Origin: Candidatus Caenarcanum bioreactoricola
GTDB taxonomy: Bacteria > Cyanobacteriota > Vampirovibrionia > Caenarcaniphilales > Caenarcanaceae
DNA: 32,442 nucleotides
Assembly (NCBI GenBank): GCA_001899385.1
Contig: MOYB01000001.1
Span: forward strand, 197,717-230,158
Direction: 5' to 3'
Shown here: in pieces, positions 6,947 to 15,884 of the stretch
Layout: every line of letters starts with the position of its first letter
Numbering within the stretch: position 1 is the first letter of the stretch
Program-made: the position numbers and the translations under genes
Notes under the pieces: model-generated
Seen by the model: the letters and a program-made list of their open reading frames with translations, nothing else
Databases searched by the model: none
Told to the model about the DNA's origin: nothing

Positions 6947-8633
6947 ATTAATATCTATAGGTAGAGTTATTGGTCCAGGAGAAGATTCTTCTTCAATAAG
7001 AATACAAAGTAAAGATAATTTGCATTCAAGAATTGGAGAGTTTTTAATATATGAAATTAATAAAAAATTTGTATTTTTAGTTGTTTCAAATAGAAGTCTT
7101 AAAAAAAGCTTACCTGATTATTATATGGCACAGGTAGAACTTTCTGCTGAAGATATAGCCGAAACTTTAGGTATAGAAAATTCTTTAGAAGATATAGAAT
7201 ATGAATTAACTGCAAGTATTCTGGGATATTTTGATGAAAATCTTAATGCTTTAGTCAATCCTAGAATAAATCCAGAACCTAATACTTTAGTTTTTTTAGC
7301 ACCTGATGAAGAGCTTGAAAAGATATTATTCCTGAAAAAACAAAATGAAATAGGTTCTGCTGAAATTGGCGAATTACTTTTAAGAAATAATATTAAAGCC
7401 TTTATTGATATGGATGAAATGATTTCAACACATTTTTCTATACTTGCAGGGACTGGATCGGGGAAAAGTTATCTTGCAAGAGTTATAATTGAAGAATTCA
7501 TGAAACCACAAAATCGTGCATCTATTTGTATATTTGATCCACATGGTGAATATAGTACTTTTTCTGATGATTATAAAGGCATATCAGTACTTAAGGACTT
7601 TAGACAAAATTCTTATTCTGCAAAAACAAAAGTCTTAATACCTGGATATAATCTAAAAATAAAAATAAGTGATCTTCGAGAATCTGAACTTAAGCCTCTT
7701 TTATTTAATTTAACTGAAAAAATGGAACATGAATTATTTAATGTTTTAAAAAGAGCAAGAAAAAAAGCTAATAAAAGAAATAGTCAAGAATGGACATATA
7801 AAGATTTTACTGAGGCACTTGAAGATTTAGAACTTGAGAATGAAGAAGAAATTAAACAAAATAAGCAAAATAATACAGGCACACTTGATGCAATTAAATG
7901 GCGTTTTGAAAAAAGATTTGGACAAAAAAATAATAAAACAAATCTTTTTTCAGATACTGAAGGTACTGTCCTTAGAGATATATTTGAGGTAGGACAATGT
8001 ACCATAATAGATCTTAGTAGAATAGAAGAAGAAGAGCAGCAAGTTTTATCCAGTGTTATAATAAGCAAAGCATATGAAGCACTTGTTCGAAATCAAAATA
8101 ATGAAGTAGAATCTAATGGTTTTGAAAATAGTTTAGATCATCCTGTTTTAATTTTACTTGAGGAAGCACATAGATTTGCGCCAGTAGGACAAAGAGATAA
8201 AATTTCAAATTCAGTACTTAGAAAAGTTTTAGCAGAAGGTAGAAAATTTGGTATAGGAGTAGGACTTATAACACAAAGACCAGGTAAGCTTGATCAAGAT
8301 GTTTTATCACAATGTATGACTCAATTTCTTATGCGTCTTATTAACCCACTTGATCAAGAAAGTGTAAAACAAGGTGTTGAAAGTGCAGGACGGGATTTAT
8401 TGCGAGAATTACCTTCTTTGTCAAAAGGGCAATGTATTGTATGTGGTTCTGCAGTTAGAACTCCAGTAATGTTAAAAATAAGAAAAGCTTTAACTCCTCA
8501 TGGTGGGGAAAGTAAAAAAGCTTCAGCAATTTATTTTGAAAAGACTTCTGAAGTTGTAATTGATGGAAAGAAAGCAAGAAAAGCTTCTTTTAAAACAACT
8601 GAAGAAGATAGAGATCTATGGGAATTAGAGTGA
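6933..8633 (+). CDS. HerA-type hexameric DNA translocase ATPase
   Basis: A FtsK/HerA-family P-loop ATPase of 566 aa. The N-terminal HAS-barrel-like domain begins at LISIGRVIGPGED. Walker A is GTGSGKS (173-179), followed by the HerA-typical FDPHGEYS. Walker B is VLILLEEAH (405-413). The C-terminal LITQRPGKLDQDVLSQCMTQ segment (445 on) carries the conserved Arg/Gln elements. A Lys/Glu-rich helical insertion lies between the two ATPase motifs. The ATG at 6909 is also open, but Met at 6933 gives a 14-base rather than 38-base overlap with the exonuclease gene and puts the barrel at the N-terminus. In archaea HerA works with the NurA nuclease in end resection, and some bacterial HerA homologues belong to defence systems. 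Here its overlapping partner is a DEDDy exonuclease. It converges on the 651-aa orphan with a 3-base gap. Confidence 0.9.
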   Translation: MSQNKLISIGRVIGPGEDSSSIRIQSKDNLHSRIGEFLIYEINKKFVFLVVSNRSLKKSLPDYYMAQVELSAEDIAETLGIENSLEDIEYELTASILGYFDENLNALVNPRINPEPNTLVFLAPDEELEKILFLKKQNEIGSAEIGELLLRNNIKAFIDMDEMISTHFSILAGTGSGKSYLARVIIEEFMKPQNRASICIFDPHGEYSTFSDDYKGISVLKDFRQNSYSAKTKVLIPGYNLKIKISDLRESELKPLLFNLTEKMEHELFNVLKRARKKANKRNSQEWTYKDFTEALEDLELENEEEIKQNKQNNTGTLDAIKWRFEKRFGQKNNKTNLFSDTEGTVLRDIFEVGQCTIIDLSRIEEEEQQVLSSVIISKAYEALVRNQNNEVESNGFENSLDHPVLILLEEAHRFAPVGQRDKISNSVLRKVLAEGRKFGIGVGLITQRPGKLDQDVLSQCMTQFLMRLINPLDQESVKQGVESAGRDLLRELPSLSKGQCIVCGSAVRTPVMLKIRKALTPHGGESKKASAIYFEKTSEVVIDGKKARKASFKTTEEDRDLWELE

Positions 8634-8636
8634 GCT

Positions 8637-10592
8637 TTATCCTCCTAATCCACCAACGAACCAACCATATTGCATAAACCACTTAATAGCTTTACTATCA
8701 AGGAAACTTTGAATAATTGGTATATCAAGTTTGTGTCCAAAAGGAGAACCAGCTCCTCCTAAATCTCTCACAAATTCTAATCCCATTATAGGAACTGCCG
8801 CAGATAAGCCAATTGTAGAAGCTTTTTGCCAACCATTAAATTGTCTCCATGATTGAACAAAAGCTTGACCAAACTTAAGATTTTCAGTTTCTATTTTATT
8901 CAGAGTATTTCCTATTAAACTTTTATCATGAGGAGCTAAAATTATATGAGTAAACATGTTTAAGTTTATTAATATATTTGCAAAATTACCAAACATCTTT
9001 GCAAACCATAAAATCTTATCTGAAGTTTTATTTATAGTTTCACCTGCTTTATCATTTAATTCCATAAAGGTTTTAATTTTATTTTCGTGCTCTTCTATTT
9101 TAGGAGCAAATTCTTTAATAACTTGTTCTTTAGCCCTTGTTTCTATTTCTTCATTAGTTAATTTAAGCTTAGGATTTGATACTTTTTCATTATTTTTCTT
9201 CATTATTATAAAAATCTCTTCAAATCGCTTATGTAAATTATCTGTTAATTCTTCTCTTTCTTTTAGTAATACTTCTTTTTGTTCTTCTAAATGATTTTCT
9301 TTTATAAATTTCTCAGTATTTTTATTTTTAACTGCTGTAGCTATTTTACTAAGAAGAGGAGTAAAACAAGTTAATATACCTGCGATAATTTGTCCCCAAC
9401 CAAAGAGTTTATAACCAACTATTCTTTGGAAATTTTCTAAACGACTTAGCTTTTGACCAACTTTAAATGCTGTTTCTAAACTTTTATAAGCATGAGCAAA
9501 ATGTACACCGAATCCTATAAGGCTACTTCCATTAATTGACGACAATAAAAATTCTGTCCAACTAAGAGATTTACTTAAGTTATTTATATTTGGAGAACCA
9601 GTATATTTTGCCAATGGATCAACATATGAATATAATGCTTCAACAAAAGGTCTTACCCAATGTGATAATTTAATTGCTAAATCTAAAAATATAAATTCTT
9701 TTCGTCCTTCCATAATAAGAGGTCTTACACCATTACTTGCACCATTCGCAATAAGAAAAGATGTAATAGCACCAAGTAAATTACTAACTACACTATATTT
9801 CTTAAATCCAGAGAGATTATCTTGTTGTAATTCTTTAACACCTTGATTAAATAAAAATCCTTCTAACATTGGTACTGCAACAAATCCAACACCAGTTTCA
9901 ATATGACCTCTATATAATCCTCTTTGTTTAAATTCTTTTGCAAAAACTTTACTTATTTCATAACCTTTTTGTTTTACTTCTTCATCAAGCTTATCTATAA
10001 ATCGAACATATTTAGCATCAAAAGAAGTTCCAGTTAATAATCTTTTTGCATGAATAGATTTTGAAAATTTTTCATTAAAATCTTTTCTAGCTTTCTCATC
10101 TAATAATACTTTTTTAAATTTAGCTAAGCCTTCTATTACATCATTTTCTTTAAAACCAAGAGGATTTGATTTCTTTAAGATATTTTCTAAATAAAATTGA
10201 AAAGCAAGTTCAAATTGATCTAATAATTTATTTTTTGTTTCTCCTTCAAAAGGAGAATGATCTTGTTGCATTTGAGTATAAACAACCCTTTCATTATTTG
10301 CAACAATATTGCCATTTTTATCTACACTCTTTCCTCCTTGATTATGTATAAAAAGTCCAGCAACAGCATTTTTAGAAGCTTCATTTTCAATTTTTGTAAT
10401 TACTTCATCAGTTAAAGTTGCTAAAGGATATGTCTTTTGTATTGCACCATCTACTTTTTCAAAAGTTTTTCTTTTAAATCTTTTTAAAAAATTATCATCA
10501 TTATTTACAGAAATAGTAGTAGCATCTCTCATTGTAAGAGATCTTATATGCCTAGGGCTATTACTATTTACATGTAAGTAATACGGATTCAT
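8637..10592 (-). CDS. 651-aa membrane-associated orphan protein
   Basis: I do not recognise a family. The polar N-terminal region (1-230) is rich in Lys/Glu helices. Several hydrophobic stretches follow at about 232-250, 266-286, 345-367, 391-420, 528-553 and 590-606, enough for membrane association. A long charged coiled-coil-like segment (about 425-525) separates the hydrophobic halves. The C-terminus is Gly-rich (ends GWFVGGLGG). There is no classical N-terminal signal peptide; the start MNPYYLHVNSNSPRHIR is polar. It follows mrdA on the same strand after a 150-base gap that probably contains its own promoter, and no Shine-Dalgarno is evident at the ATG. Base composition matches its neighbours, so recent transfer is not indicated. 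It may be a lineage-specific envelope or surface protein; this is inference. Confidence 0.75.
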   Translation of the reverse strand: MNPYYLHVNSNSPRHIRSLTMRDATTISVNNDDNFLKRFKRKTFEKVDGAIQKTYPLATLTDEVITKIENEASKNAVAGLFIHNQGGKSVDKNGNIVANNERVVYTQMQQDHSPFEGETKNKLLDQFELAFQFYLENILKKSNPLGFKENDVIEGLAKFKKVLLDEKARKDFNEKFSKSIHAKRLLTGTSFDAKYVRFIDKLDEEVKQKGYEISKVFAKEFKQRGLYRGHIETGVGFVAVPMLEGFLFNQGVKELQQDNLSGFKKYSVVSNLLGAITSFLIANGASNGVRPLIMEGRKEFIFLDLAIKLSHWVRPFVEALYSYVDPLAKYTGSPNINNLSKSLSWTEFLLSSINGSSLIGFGVHFAHAYKSLETAFKVGQKLSRLENFQRIVGYKLFGWGQIIAGILTCFTPLLSKIATAVKNKNTEKFIKENHLEEQKEVLLKEREELTDNLHKRFEEIFIIMKKNNEKVSNPKLKLTNEEIETRAKEQVIKEFAPKIEEHENKIKTFMELNDKAGETINKTSDKILWFAKMFGNFANILINLNMFTHIILAPHDKSLIGNTLNKIETENLKFGQAFVQSWRQFNGWQKASTIGLSAAVPIMGLEFVRDLGGAGSPFGHKLDIPIIQSFLDSKAIKWFMQYGWFVGGLGG

Positions 10593-10742
10593 TATTATAT
10601 TTGATTTTTTATAAGTAAGGGATTTTTTAAAAAGATATTAATCTAAATTTATTTTTATAAAAATGTTTATTTAACCTACTAATAATCTTGGCATATTTTA
10701 GTACAATTTGTAAAGAGGAGATTAAGATTTTAATAGAACTTA

Positions 10743-12611
10743 TTAATCTACATTAATTAAATCCGCTCCTAAAGATTCATTTGTTTTTACTTCAGTTTTT
10801 TTAATATTAGACTTTTCGTAAAGATCTGGCCTATATTTCTTAAAATAAGCTTCAAATATTTTTTGGGCAATAGGTGCTGAAACTGATCCACCATGTCCTG
10901 CACTTTCTCCAAAAACAACAACTGCAATTTCAGGATCTTCATATGGTGCAAAAGCAGCGAACCATCCATGAGTTTTCTTTTGTGGGGGATTTTCAGCAGA
11001 ACCGGTCTTACCTGCAACTGAAAATTCTTTGAATTTTGAAATTTGTCCAGTTCCACTCTCTACACATTGAAGAAGTCCTTCTCTTACTACTTTTAAATTT
11101 TCTTGATTAACTTTTACTACTTTATTTTCTAATTTCTCATAATAAGGCTTTGAATTTATTTCTTTTATAAGGTGTAAATTTACAACTTCTCCTTTATTTG
11201 CGAAAAAACTAATCATTCTAACTGCTTGTGCTGGCGTTATAGTTATATAACCTTGACCTATTACATAACTTAAATTATCTCCGGGATTCCATCTACCATA
11301 TTTTTTCTGCCATTCTTTATTATCTGGTTCAGGTATAGATCCAATGCTTTCATCTTCAAGTTCGATACCTGTTTTTTGTTTCATTCCTAGATTCTTGCCC
11401 CAGAAAGTTATAAACTCACCATTAAGATAATTAGGTCTTCTATAATCAGCCATAGGATAAAAAGCAGTATTTCTTGACCATGCAAGAGCTTTTCTTGGAT
11501 CAACTATATCTTTTTTACTTGTCCAATCATGGAAACAATGTCCCATGCAATACATAGCACCAACTGCCATTTTATCATCAGCTTTAACAGTACCTTTTTC
11601 AAGAGCAGCAATCATAGAAATAGGTTTCCATATACTCCCTGGGAAATATGCAGATAAAGCTCTATTTAATAAAGTTTTATTTTTCTGCATTTCAGACCAA
11701 AGAACAGGATCAATTTTTGAGGTAAAAATATTAGGATCAAAAGAAGGCTTACTAACTAGTGCTAAGATTTCCCCATTTTTTGGATTTATTACTATAACAG
11801 CACCCTTTTCAAGCTTAAATTCATTAAAAGCAACTTTTTGAATATCAAGATCAAGAGTTAATTTTATATCTTTACCTGAACTAGAAAAACTATCTGCATT
11901 TATTTCATTTATATTTAAATCAAAAAGAGGTTGTCCAAACTTATTAACTTTTACTTTCTTTAAAAAATTCATTCCTCTAAGTTCATTATCAAAAGATTTT
12001 TCTATTCCATATTTACCAACAATATCATTAAGATCTTTTTTCTTTTCAATTTCATTTTTTGATTTTTTAAGTTCATTTTCACTTATATTGCCTGTATAAC
12101 CTAAGACATGTGCAAACATACTTCCATAAACATAGTATCTTATTGATTGATGTTGAATTGTAAAACCGGGTAATTGATATTGATTTTCATATAAAGTTGC
12201 AACTTGTTTTAAATTAAGATCTTTACGAAAAATAAAAGGTCTTGAATCATTAGCTTTTAAGCTTAAAAGTTCTTGTTTTATTTTACTAGGAGCTTCATTT
12301 AATATTTGTGAAAGTATAAGAGAAATTTTATTAATTTTACTTTTATTATCAAAAACTATAGAAGGAATAATTACAAGAGAATTATATTTTCTATTACTTG
12401 CAAGTACACGTGATTCTCTATCGTAAATTATACCTCTAGGAGCATTTTCTCGAAAAATTATATGACTTGAATTTTCTTTTGCCCTGATTTCATATTGACT
12501 TCCTTTTACAATTTGCAAAAATAAAAGTTTTGTAAAAATTAAACAAAAAACTAAGCTCAATATAAATATTGTGATGCCACTTTTTTCTCTTAGTATTTCA
12601 TTGTCAATCAT
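10743..12611 (-). CDS. mrdA: Penicillin-binding protein 2, peptidoglycan transpeptidase
   Basis: Class B penicillin-binding protein that cross-links peptidoglycan, usually during side-wall elongation with RodA. One N-terminal membrane helix (about 11-34) is followed by the PBP dimerisation region (ENAPRGIIYDR, 55-65), then the transpeptidase domain. The active-site motifs are complete: Ser326-x-x-Lys329 (PGSIWK), Ser379-Arg-Asn381 and Lys535-Thr-Gly537. A Cys/His cluster (Cys355, His358, Cys359, His361) lies between the first two motifs, in the region where some PBP2s bind zinc. The length of 622 aa is normal. It lies 37 bases downstream of pgpH on the same strand and is probably co-transcribed with it. 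No rodA or mreBCD is in the window. PBP2 rather than PBP3 is chosen from overall layout. Confidence 0.9.
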   Translation of the reverse strand: MIDNEILREKSGITIFILSLVFCLIFTKLLFLQIVKGSQYEIRAKENSSHIIFRENAPRGIIYDRESRVLASNRKYNSLVIIPSIVFDNKSKINKISLILSQILNEAPSKIKQELLSLKANDSRPFIFRKDLNLKQVATLYENQYQLPGFTIQHQSIRYYVYGSMFAHVLGYTGNISENELKKSKNEIEKKKDLNDIVGKYGIEKSFDNELRGMNFLKKVKVNKFGQPLFDLNINEINADSFSSSGKDIKLTLDLDIQKVAFNEFKLEKGAVIVINPKNGEILALVSKPSFDPNIFTSKIDPVLWSEMQKNKTLLNRALSAYFPGSIWKPISMIAALEKGTVKADDKMAVGAMYCMGHCFHDWTSKKDIVDPRKALAWSRNTAFYPMADYRRPNYLNGEFITFWGKNLGMKQKTGIELEDESIGSIPEPDNKEWQKKYGRWNPGDNLSYVIGQGYITITPAQAVRMISFFANKGEVVNLHLIKEINSKPYYEKLENKVVKVNQENLKVVREGLLQCVESGTGQISKFKEFSVAGKTGSAENPPQKKTHGWFAAFAPYEDPEIAVVVFGESAGHGGSVSAPIAQKIFEAYFKKYRPDLYEKSNIKKTEVKTNESLGADLINVD

Positions 12612-12648
12612 AAATTATAATTTTACTTTATAAAAAATAAAAATATTA

Positions 12649-14667
12649 CTATCCTTCTTCATATTTAATTCGTTTATGATTTTTATTTTTCCAATTTTCA
12701 AAAAAGGACTCAGCAATTTTATTTATTTCAATCTTTGTTAAAGTTGAATTAATAAGCTGATAATCTTCTATTTTATTATTTATAATTTTATTTATAGTTG
12801 CTTTTACTTCTCTTTCATCTGATAATTTTAAACTTCTAATTGTTGCTTCAACTGCATCAGCAAGCATAACAATACCTTCTTCTTTACTTAAAGGTTTAGG
12901 TCCTAAATAACGATAATCACTATCATCAACTAATGTAGGATCTATTTCTTTTGCTTTATTGAAAAAATGTCCTACTTTAGAAGTCCCTTGATGACTTGCA
13001 ATAAAACAATATACAGGTTCTGGAATACCTTCTTTTTTAGCTAATTCAATACCTTTTTCAACATGTCGTATAAGTTTTTTAGCACTTTCTAAAGGCGTCA
13101 TATCATCATGTGGATTATATGAATTAAATTGATTTTCTATAAATATTTTAGGATTAGCTATTTTACCTATATCATGATAAAGAACACCTACTCTTGTTAA
13201 TTCACTATCAGCACCTATTTTTTGGGCAGCATCATTTGCAAAGTCTGCAACAGTTAAAGTGTGTTCAAAAGTACCAGGTGCAATTTCTTTAAGTTTTTTT
13301 AAAAGTGGTTGTTCAAGATCTGAGAGTTCTTTTAATCTAAATCTATTTACAACAGCAAATATAATCTCTAAAAATGGCATTATATTTGAAATAATAAAAG
13401 CTGTAAAAAAACCAGCTAAAGCATGATAAGAAAGCTCTAAAAAAGAAAAAGATAAATTTCTAGATATAATACTTATTAGTATAAATGCGGACATTTGTAC
13501 CGTAGCTAAGACTATGCCACCTTTTACAAGATCTGCTCTGTTATTTGCTTTTCTACTTATTATATTGGTCATTAACATTGCAGCTATAGACGGAATAAGA
13601 AAAAATGGATTTATATCTATTGCAAGTATTGAAATAAAACAAAATAAAAGTCCTACAATTAATCCTATAGATAAATTAAAGAAAATACTTATTAATAAAT
13701 TTACTGCTGCAAATGGAAGAAAAGCGGGTTTATCATAAACAAAAAATCCTATAAAAGCAGAGGCTGTAAGTAAGATAGTTGAAAAAAGCACTATACGTCT
13801 AAAAGTAAATTTAAATTTTTCAAGTCGAATATAAAAAAGAAAAAATAATGTTGCTAAAAAAGTAAAAATTAAAGCTTCTCTAAATTCATAAATATTAAAA
13901 TTATTTTTTCCATAAATATTAAGTTGTTTTAAAAGGGAATATTTTTCTAAAGTAATGATTTCACCTTTTTTGATTATAATTCCTTTTGCAGGAATAATTA
14001 TAAAAACAGGACTAACTTTTGAAAGTTCTTGTTTTTCAAATTCATCAAATTTTGAAATATCTATAGAAATATTAGGAATCAAAGAATCTTGAATAACTGT
14101 TCTTAATAAACTAATATCTTTTTCATGAATTTTTTCTTTTATAATATTTTTAAGAGTTTTTTCTTCTATATTGCCTATATATCCATGTTTAAGGATTAAA
14201 TTAGCAGTTTCAGGAATATATTTTTTTATATTTAACCAATTTTTTCTATTAAATTCTAAATATCTTTTATATTCATCATTTCCAAGAAAAAAATCTTTAA
14301 TTTCTTCATTAGTCATGTTATTTTTTTCTTGGAAGAATTCATCAAGATTTTTTATTTTTTTATTTAAAATTTTTAAAGATTCTTTATTAAATGAATCATC
14401 TCTTTGTAAAGGAGGTTTTTTAAGGAAATATTCAAGTAATTTTTCCTTAGCTTTATTTTTTCTTTTTTCAGTTTCTTTTTTATCAATTACAAGACTTTCT
14501 TTTTCAACAATAATACTATATGGAGCTCTTTCTCCAAGCATAAATTTATGAGGAAATATTTTTTGATACCATAAAAGAACTGCACAAAAAATTGCCAAAA
14601 TAGTAATCACACTTGAAAAAAGTATAAGTTTTAAAATTCTATTTTCAGTGTTTTTTTCTTGAATCAT
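12649..14667 (-). CDS. pgpH: PgpH-like 7TM-HD cyclic-di-AMP phosphodiesterase
   Basis: Membrane protein of the 7TMR-HD family (YqfF/PgpH), which hydrolyses c-di-AMP, a second messenger for osmolyte and cell-wall homeostasis. A first helix (about 11-33) leads to an extracytoplasmic Lys/Glu-rich region (about 40-260), then about seven helices between 264 and 440. The cytoplasmic HD domain spans about 460-640. It shows His469 (TFEHTLTVADFAND), the His498-Asp499 pair (YHDIGKIANP), His535 and His559 (ASHQGTSKV), matching the metal-binding pattern of PgpH. The length (672 aa) is normal. It precedes mrdA by 37 bases and follows fabI and a small membrane gene on the same strand, so c-di-AMP turnover is physically linked to envelope synthesis genes. 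No diadenylate cyclase gene is in the window. Confidence 0.9.
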   Translation of the reverse strand: MIQEKNTENRILKLILFSSVITILAIFCAVLLWYQKIFPHKFMLGERAPYSIIVEKESLVIDKKETEKRKNKAKEKLLEYFLKKPPLQRDDSFNKESLKILNKKIKNLDEFFQEKNNMTNEEIKDFFLGNDEYKRYLEFNRKNWLNIKKYIPETANLILKHGYIGNIEEKTLKNIIKEKIHEKDISLLRTVIQDSLIPNISIDISKFDEFEKQELSKVSPVFIIIPAKGIIIKKGEIITLEKYSLLKQLNIYGKNNFNIYEFREALIFTFLATLFFLFYIRLEKFKFTFRRIVLFSTILLTASAFIGFFVYDKPAFLPFAAVNLLISIFFNLSIGLIVGLLFCFISILAIDINPFFLIPSIAAMLMTNIISRKANNRADLVKGGIVLATVQMSAFILISIISRNLSFSFLELSYHALAGFFTAFIISNIMPFLEIIFAVVNRFRLKELSDLEQPLLKKLKEIAPGTFEHTLTVADFANDAAQKIGADSELTRVGVLYHDIGKIANPKIFIENQFNSYNPHDDMTPLESAKKLIRHVEKGIELAKKEGIPEPVYCFIASHQGTSKVGHFFNKAKEIDPTLVDDSDYRYLGPKPLSKEEGIVMLADAVEATIRSLKLSDEREVKATINKIINNKIEDYQLINSTLTKIEINKIAESFFENWKNKNHKRIKYEEG

Positions 14668-14692
14668 ATTTAAAAGAAAAAGAGGCTAAGAT

Positions 14693-14983
14693 TTATTTCA
14701 TTAGTTTTTCAATAGCAGATTCTAAAGTTTTATTTTTTTCTTTTAATTGCTTTATTTCTTCTTTCATAAAATCTAGCTCTAGCTTTTCTTCTCCCAAAAT
14801 ATCTCTTTTCTTAACTATAAAAGTCTTATTATGAAAATAATAAATAATTATACTTAAAATTATAAATCCAAAATCTTGTAAAAGATCTATCCATATAATA
14901 TAAGTTTTTATAAAAAATTCACTTCCTAAAAGCCCGAATAAACATAAGAGTATAAAAAATAAAAAAAATTTATTCTTCACCAT
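14693..14983 (-). CDS. Small membrane protein with a C-terminal coiled coil
   Basis: About 96 aa from the ATG at 14983. This start is chosen because GGTGGAG sits about 4 bases upstream; a TTG at 15001 is also open and would give 102 aa. Two hydrophobic segments occur near the N-terminus (FFLFFILLCLFGLLG and DFGFIILSIIIYYF), followed by a charged C-terminal heptad-like helix (KLELDFMKEEIKQL...). The layout is generally similar to small division or membrane scaffolding proteins, but I recognise no family. The start overlaps the 3' end of fabI by 14 bases, with the Shine-Dalgarno inside fabI, so translation is probably coupled. It is followed by pgpH after 25 bases. Confidence 0.7.
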   Translation of the reverse strand: MVKNKFFLFFILLCLFGLLGSEFFIKTYIIWIDLLQDFGFIILSIIIYYFHNKTFIVKKRDILGEEKLELDFMKEEIKQLKEKNKTLESAIEKLMK

Positions 14984-15791
14984 TTTCTCCACCACTAACA
15001 ATTGCTAAACAGTGAAATCCAGAATCTACATGTAAATTTTCACCAGTGATAGCTCTTGACATATCTGAAACTAAAAACAATGCTGTGTCTCCTACTTCTT
15101 CTATTTCAATATTTTTCCTAAGAGGTGATAATCTTGCAATTATATCAATAAGCTTACTAATACCACCAATAGCACTTGCTGCTAAAGTCTTTATTGGACC
15201 TGCTGATATTGCATTTATTCTTATGTTTTTAGGTCCTAAATCATTGGCAAGATATTTTACTGAACTTTCAAGTGCAGCTTTTGCAACTCCCATTACATTA
15301 TAATTTTCAACTACTCTTTCACCACCGATATAAGTTAAACAAACAATACTTCCACCACCATTTGCAACAAATAAAGGTTCAGCTCTTCTAGAAACTGCAA
15401 CTAAAGAATAAGCACTCACATCTTGAGCAAGTAAATAACCTTCTCTTGTAGTTTCAACATAACGACCATTTAATTCATCTTTATTTGCAAAAGCAACACT
15501 GTGCACTAAAAAATCAAGTTTACCATTAAAAATTTTATTTATTTCTTCAAAAGCTTTATCGGTATTTATATCATCAGTTACATCACATTCTACTATTTTT
15601 ACATCAGGACCTAATTCTTCTGCTAAAGCTTCTACTCTATCTTTAACTCTAATATGGTAAGTTAAAATAAGTTCGGCACCTTCTCTATATAATGCTTTTG
15701 CTATTCCCCAAGCAATACTCCATTTATTAGCAACTCCTAAAATAACTCCTTTTTTGCCTTTTAATATACTTCCTTTTACATTAGAGCTCAC
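14970..15791 (-). CDS. fabI: FabI, NADH-dependent enoyl-ACP reductase
   Basis: Last reductive step of each fatty-acid elongation cycle: reduces trans-2-enoyl-ACP to acyl-ACP in the cytoplasm. The atypical SDR nucleotide loop GVANKWSIAWGIA (19-31) is characteristic of FabI. The catalytic Tyr154, Tyr164 and Lys171 lie in YIGGERVVENYNVMGVAKAA with exactly the FabI spacing (Tyr-x6-Lys). The length (273 aa) is slightly above the usual 255-265, with a short C-terminal extension after HCLAIV (SGGENGEE) whose codons overlap the next gene. The start is GTG, with GGAG 10 bases upstream. It lies 93 bases downstream of the AIM24-family gene and ahead of the small membrane protein and pgpH on the same strand. 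Confidence 0.96.
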   Translation of the reverse strand: MSSNVKGSILKGKKGVILGVANKWSIAWGIAKALYREGAELILTYHIRVKDRVEALAEELGPDVKIVECDVTDDINTDKAFEEINKIFNGKLDFLVHSVAFANKDELNGRYVETTREGYLLAQDVSAYSLVAVSRRAEPLFVANGGGSIVCLTYIGGERVVENYNVMGVAKAALESSVKYLANDLGPKNIRINAISAGPIKTLAASAIGGISKLIDIIARLSPLRKNIEIEEVGDTALFLVSDMSRAITGENLHVDSGFHCLAIVSGGENGEE

Positions 15792-15884
15792 TTTATATTT
15801 TCTCCATATATATTTCTGCTAATAATCTTTATAAATAATAAAACAAAAAAATAAATATTTGCATATTTTAAATTATTTTTAAGT

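Noticed and set aside
7784..8068. 94-aa ORF on the minus strand inside the HerA gene
   Set aside because: Low-complexity Ser-rich translation, antisense to strong HerA coding; a shadow ORF.
10713..10718. GAGGAG on the plus strand between mrdA and the 651-aa orphan, resembling a ribosome site
   Set aside because: No start codon or ORF follows at a usable distance.
10787..11056. 89-aa minus-strand ORF inside mrdA
   Set aside because: Same-strand alternate frame of a well-conserved PBP2 region; no ribosome site or family features.
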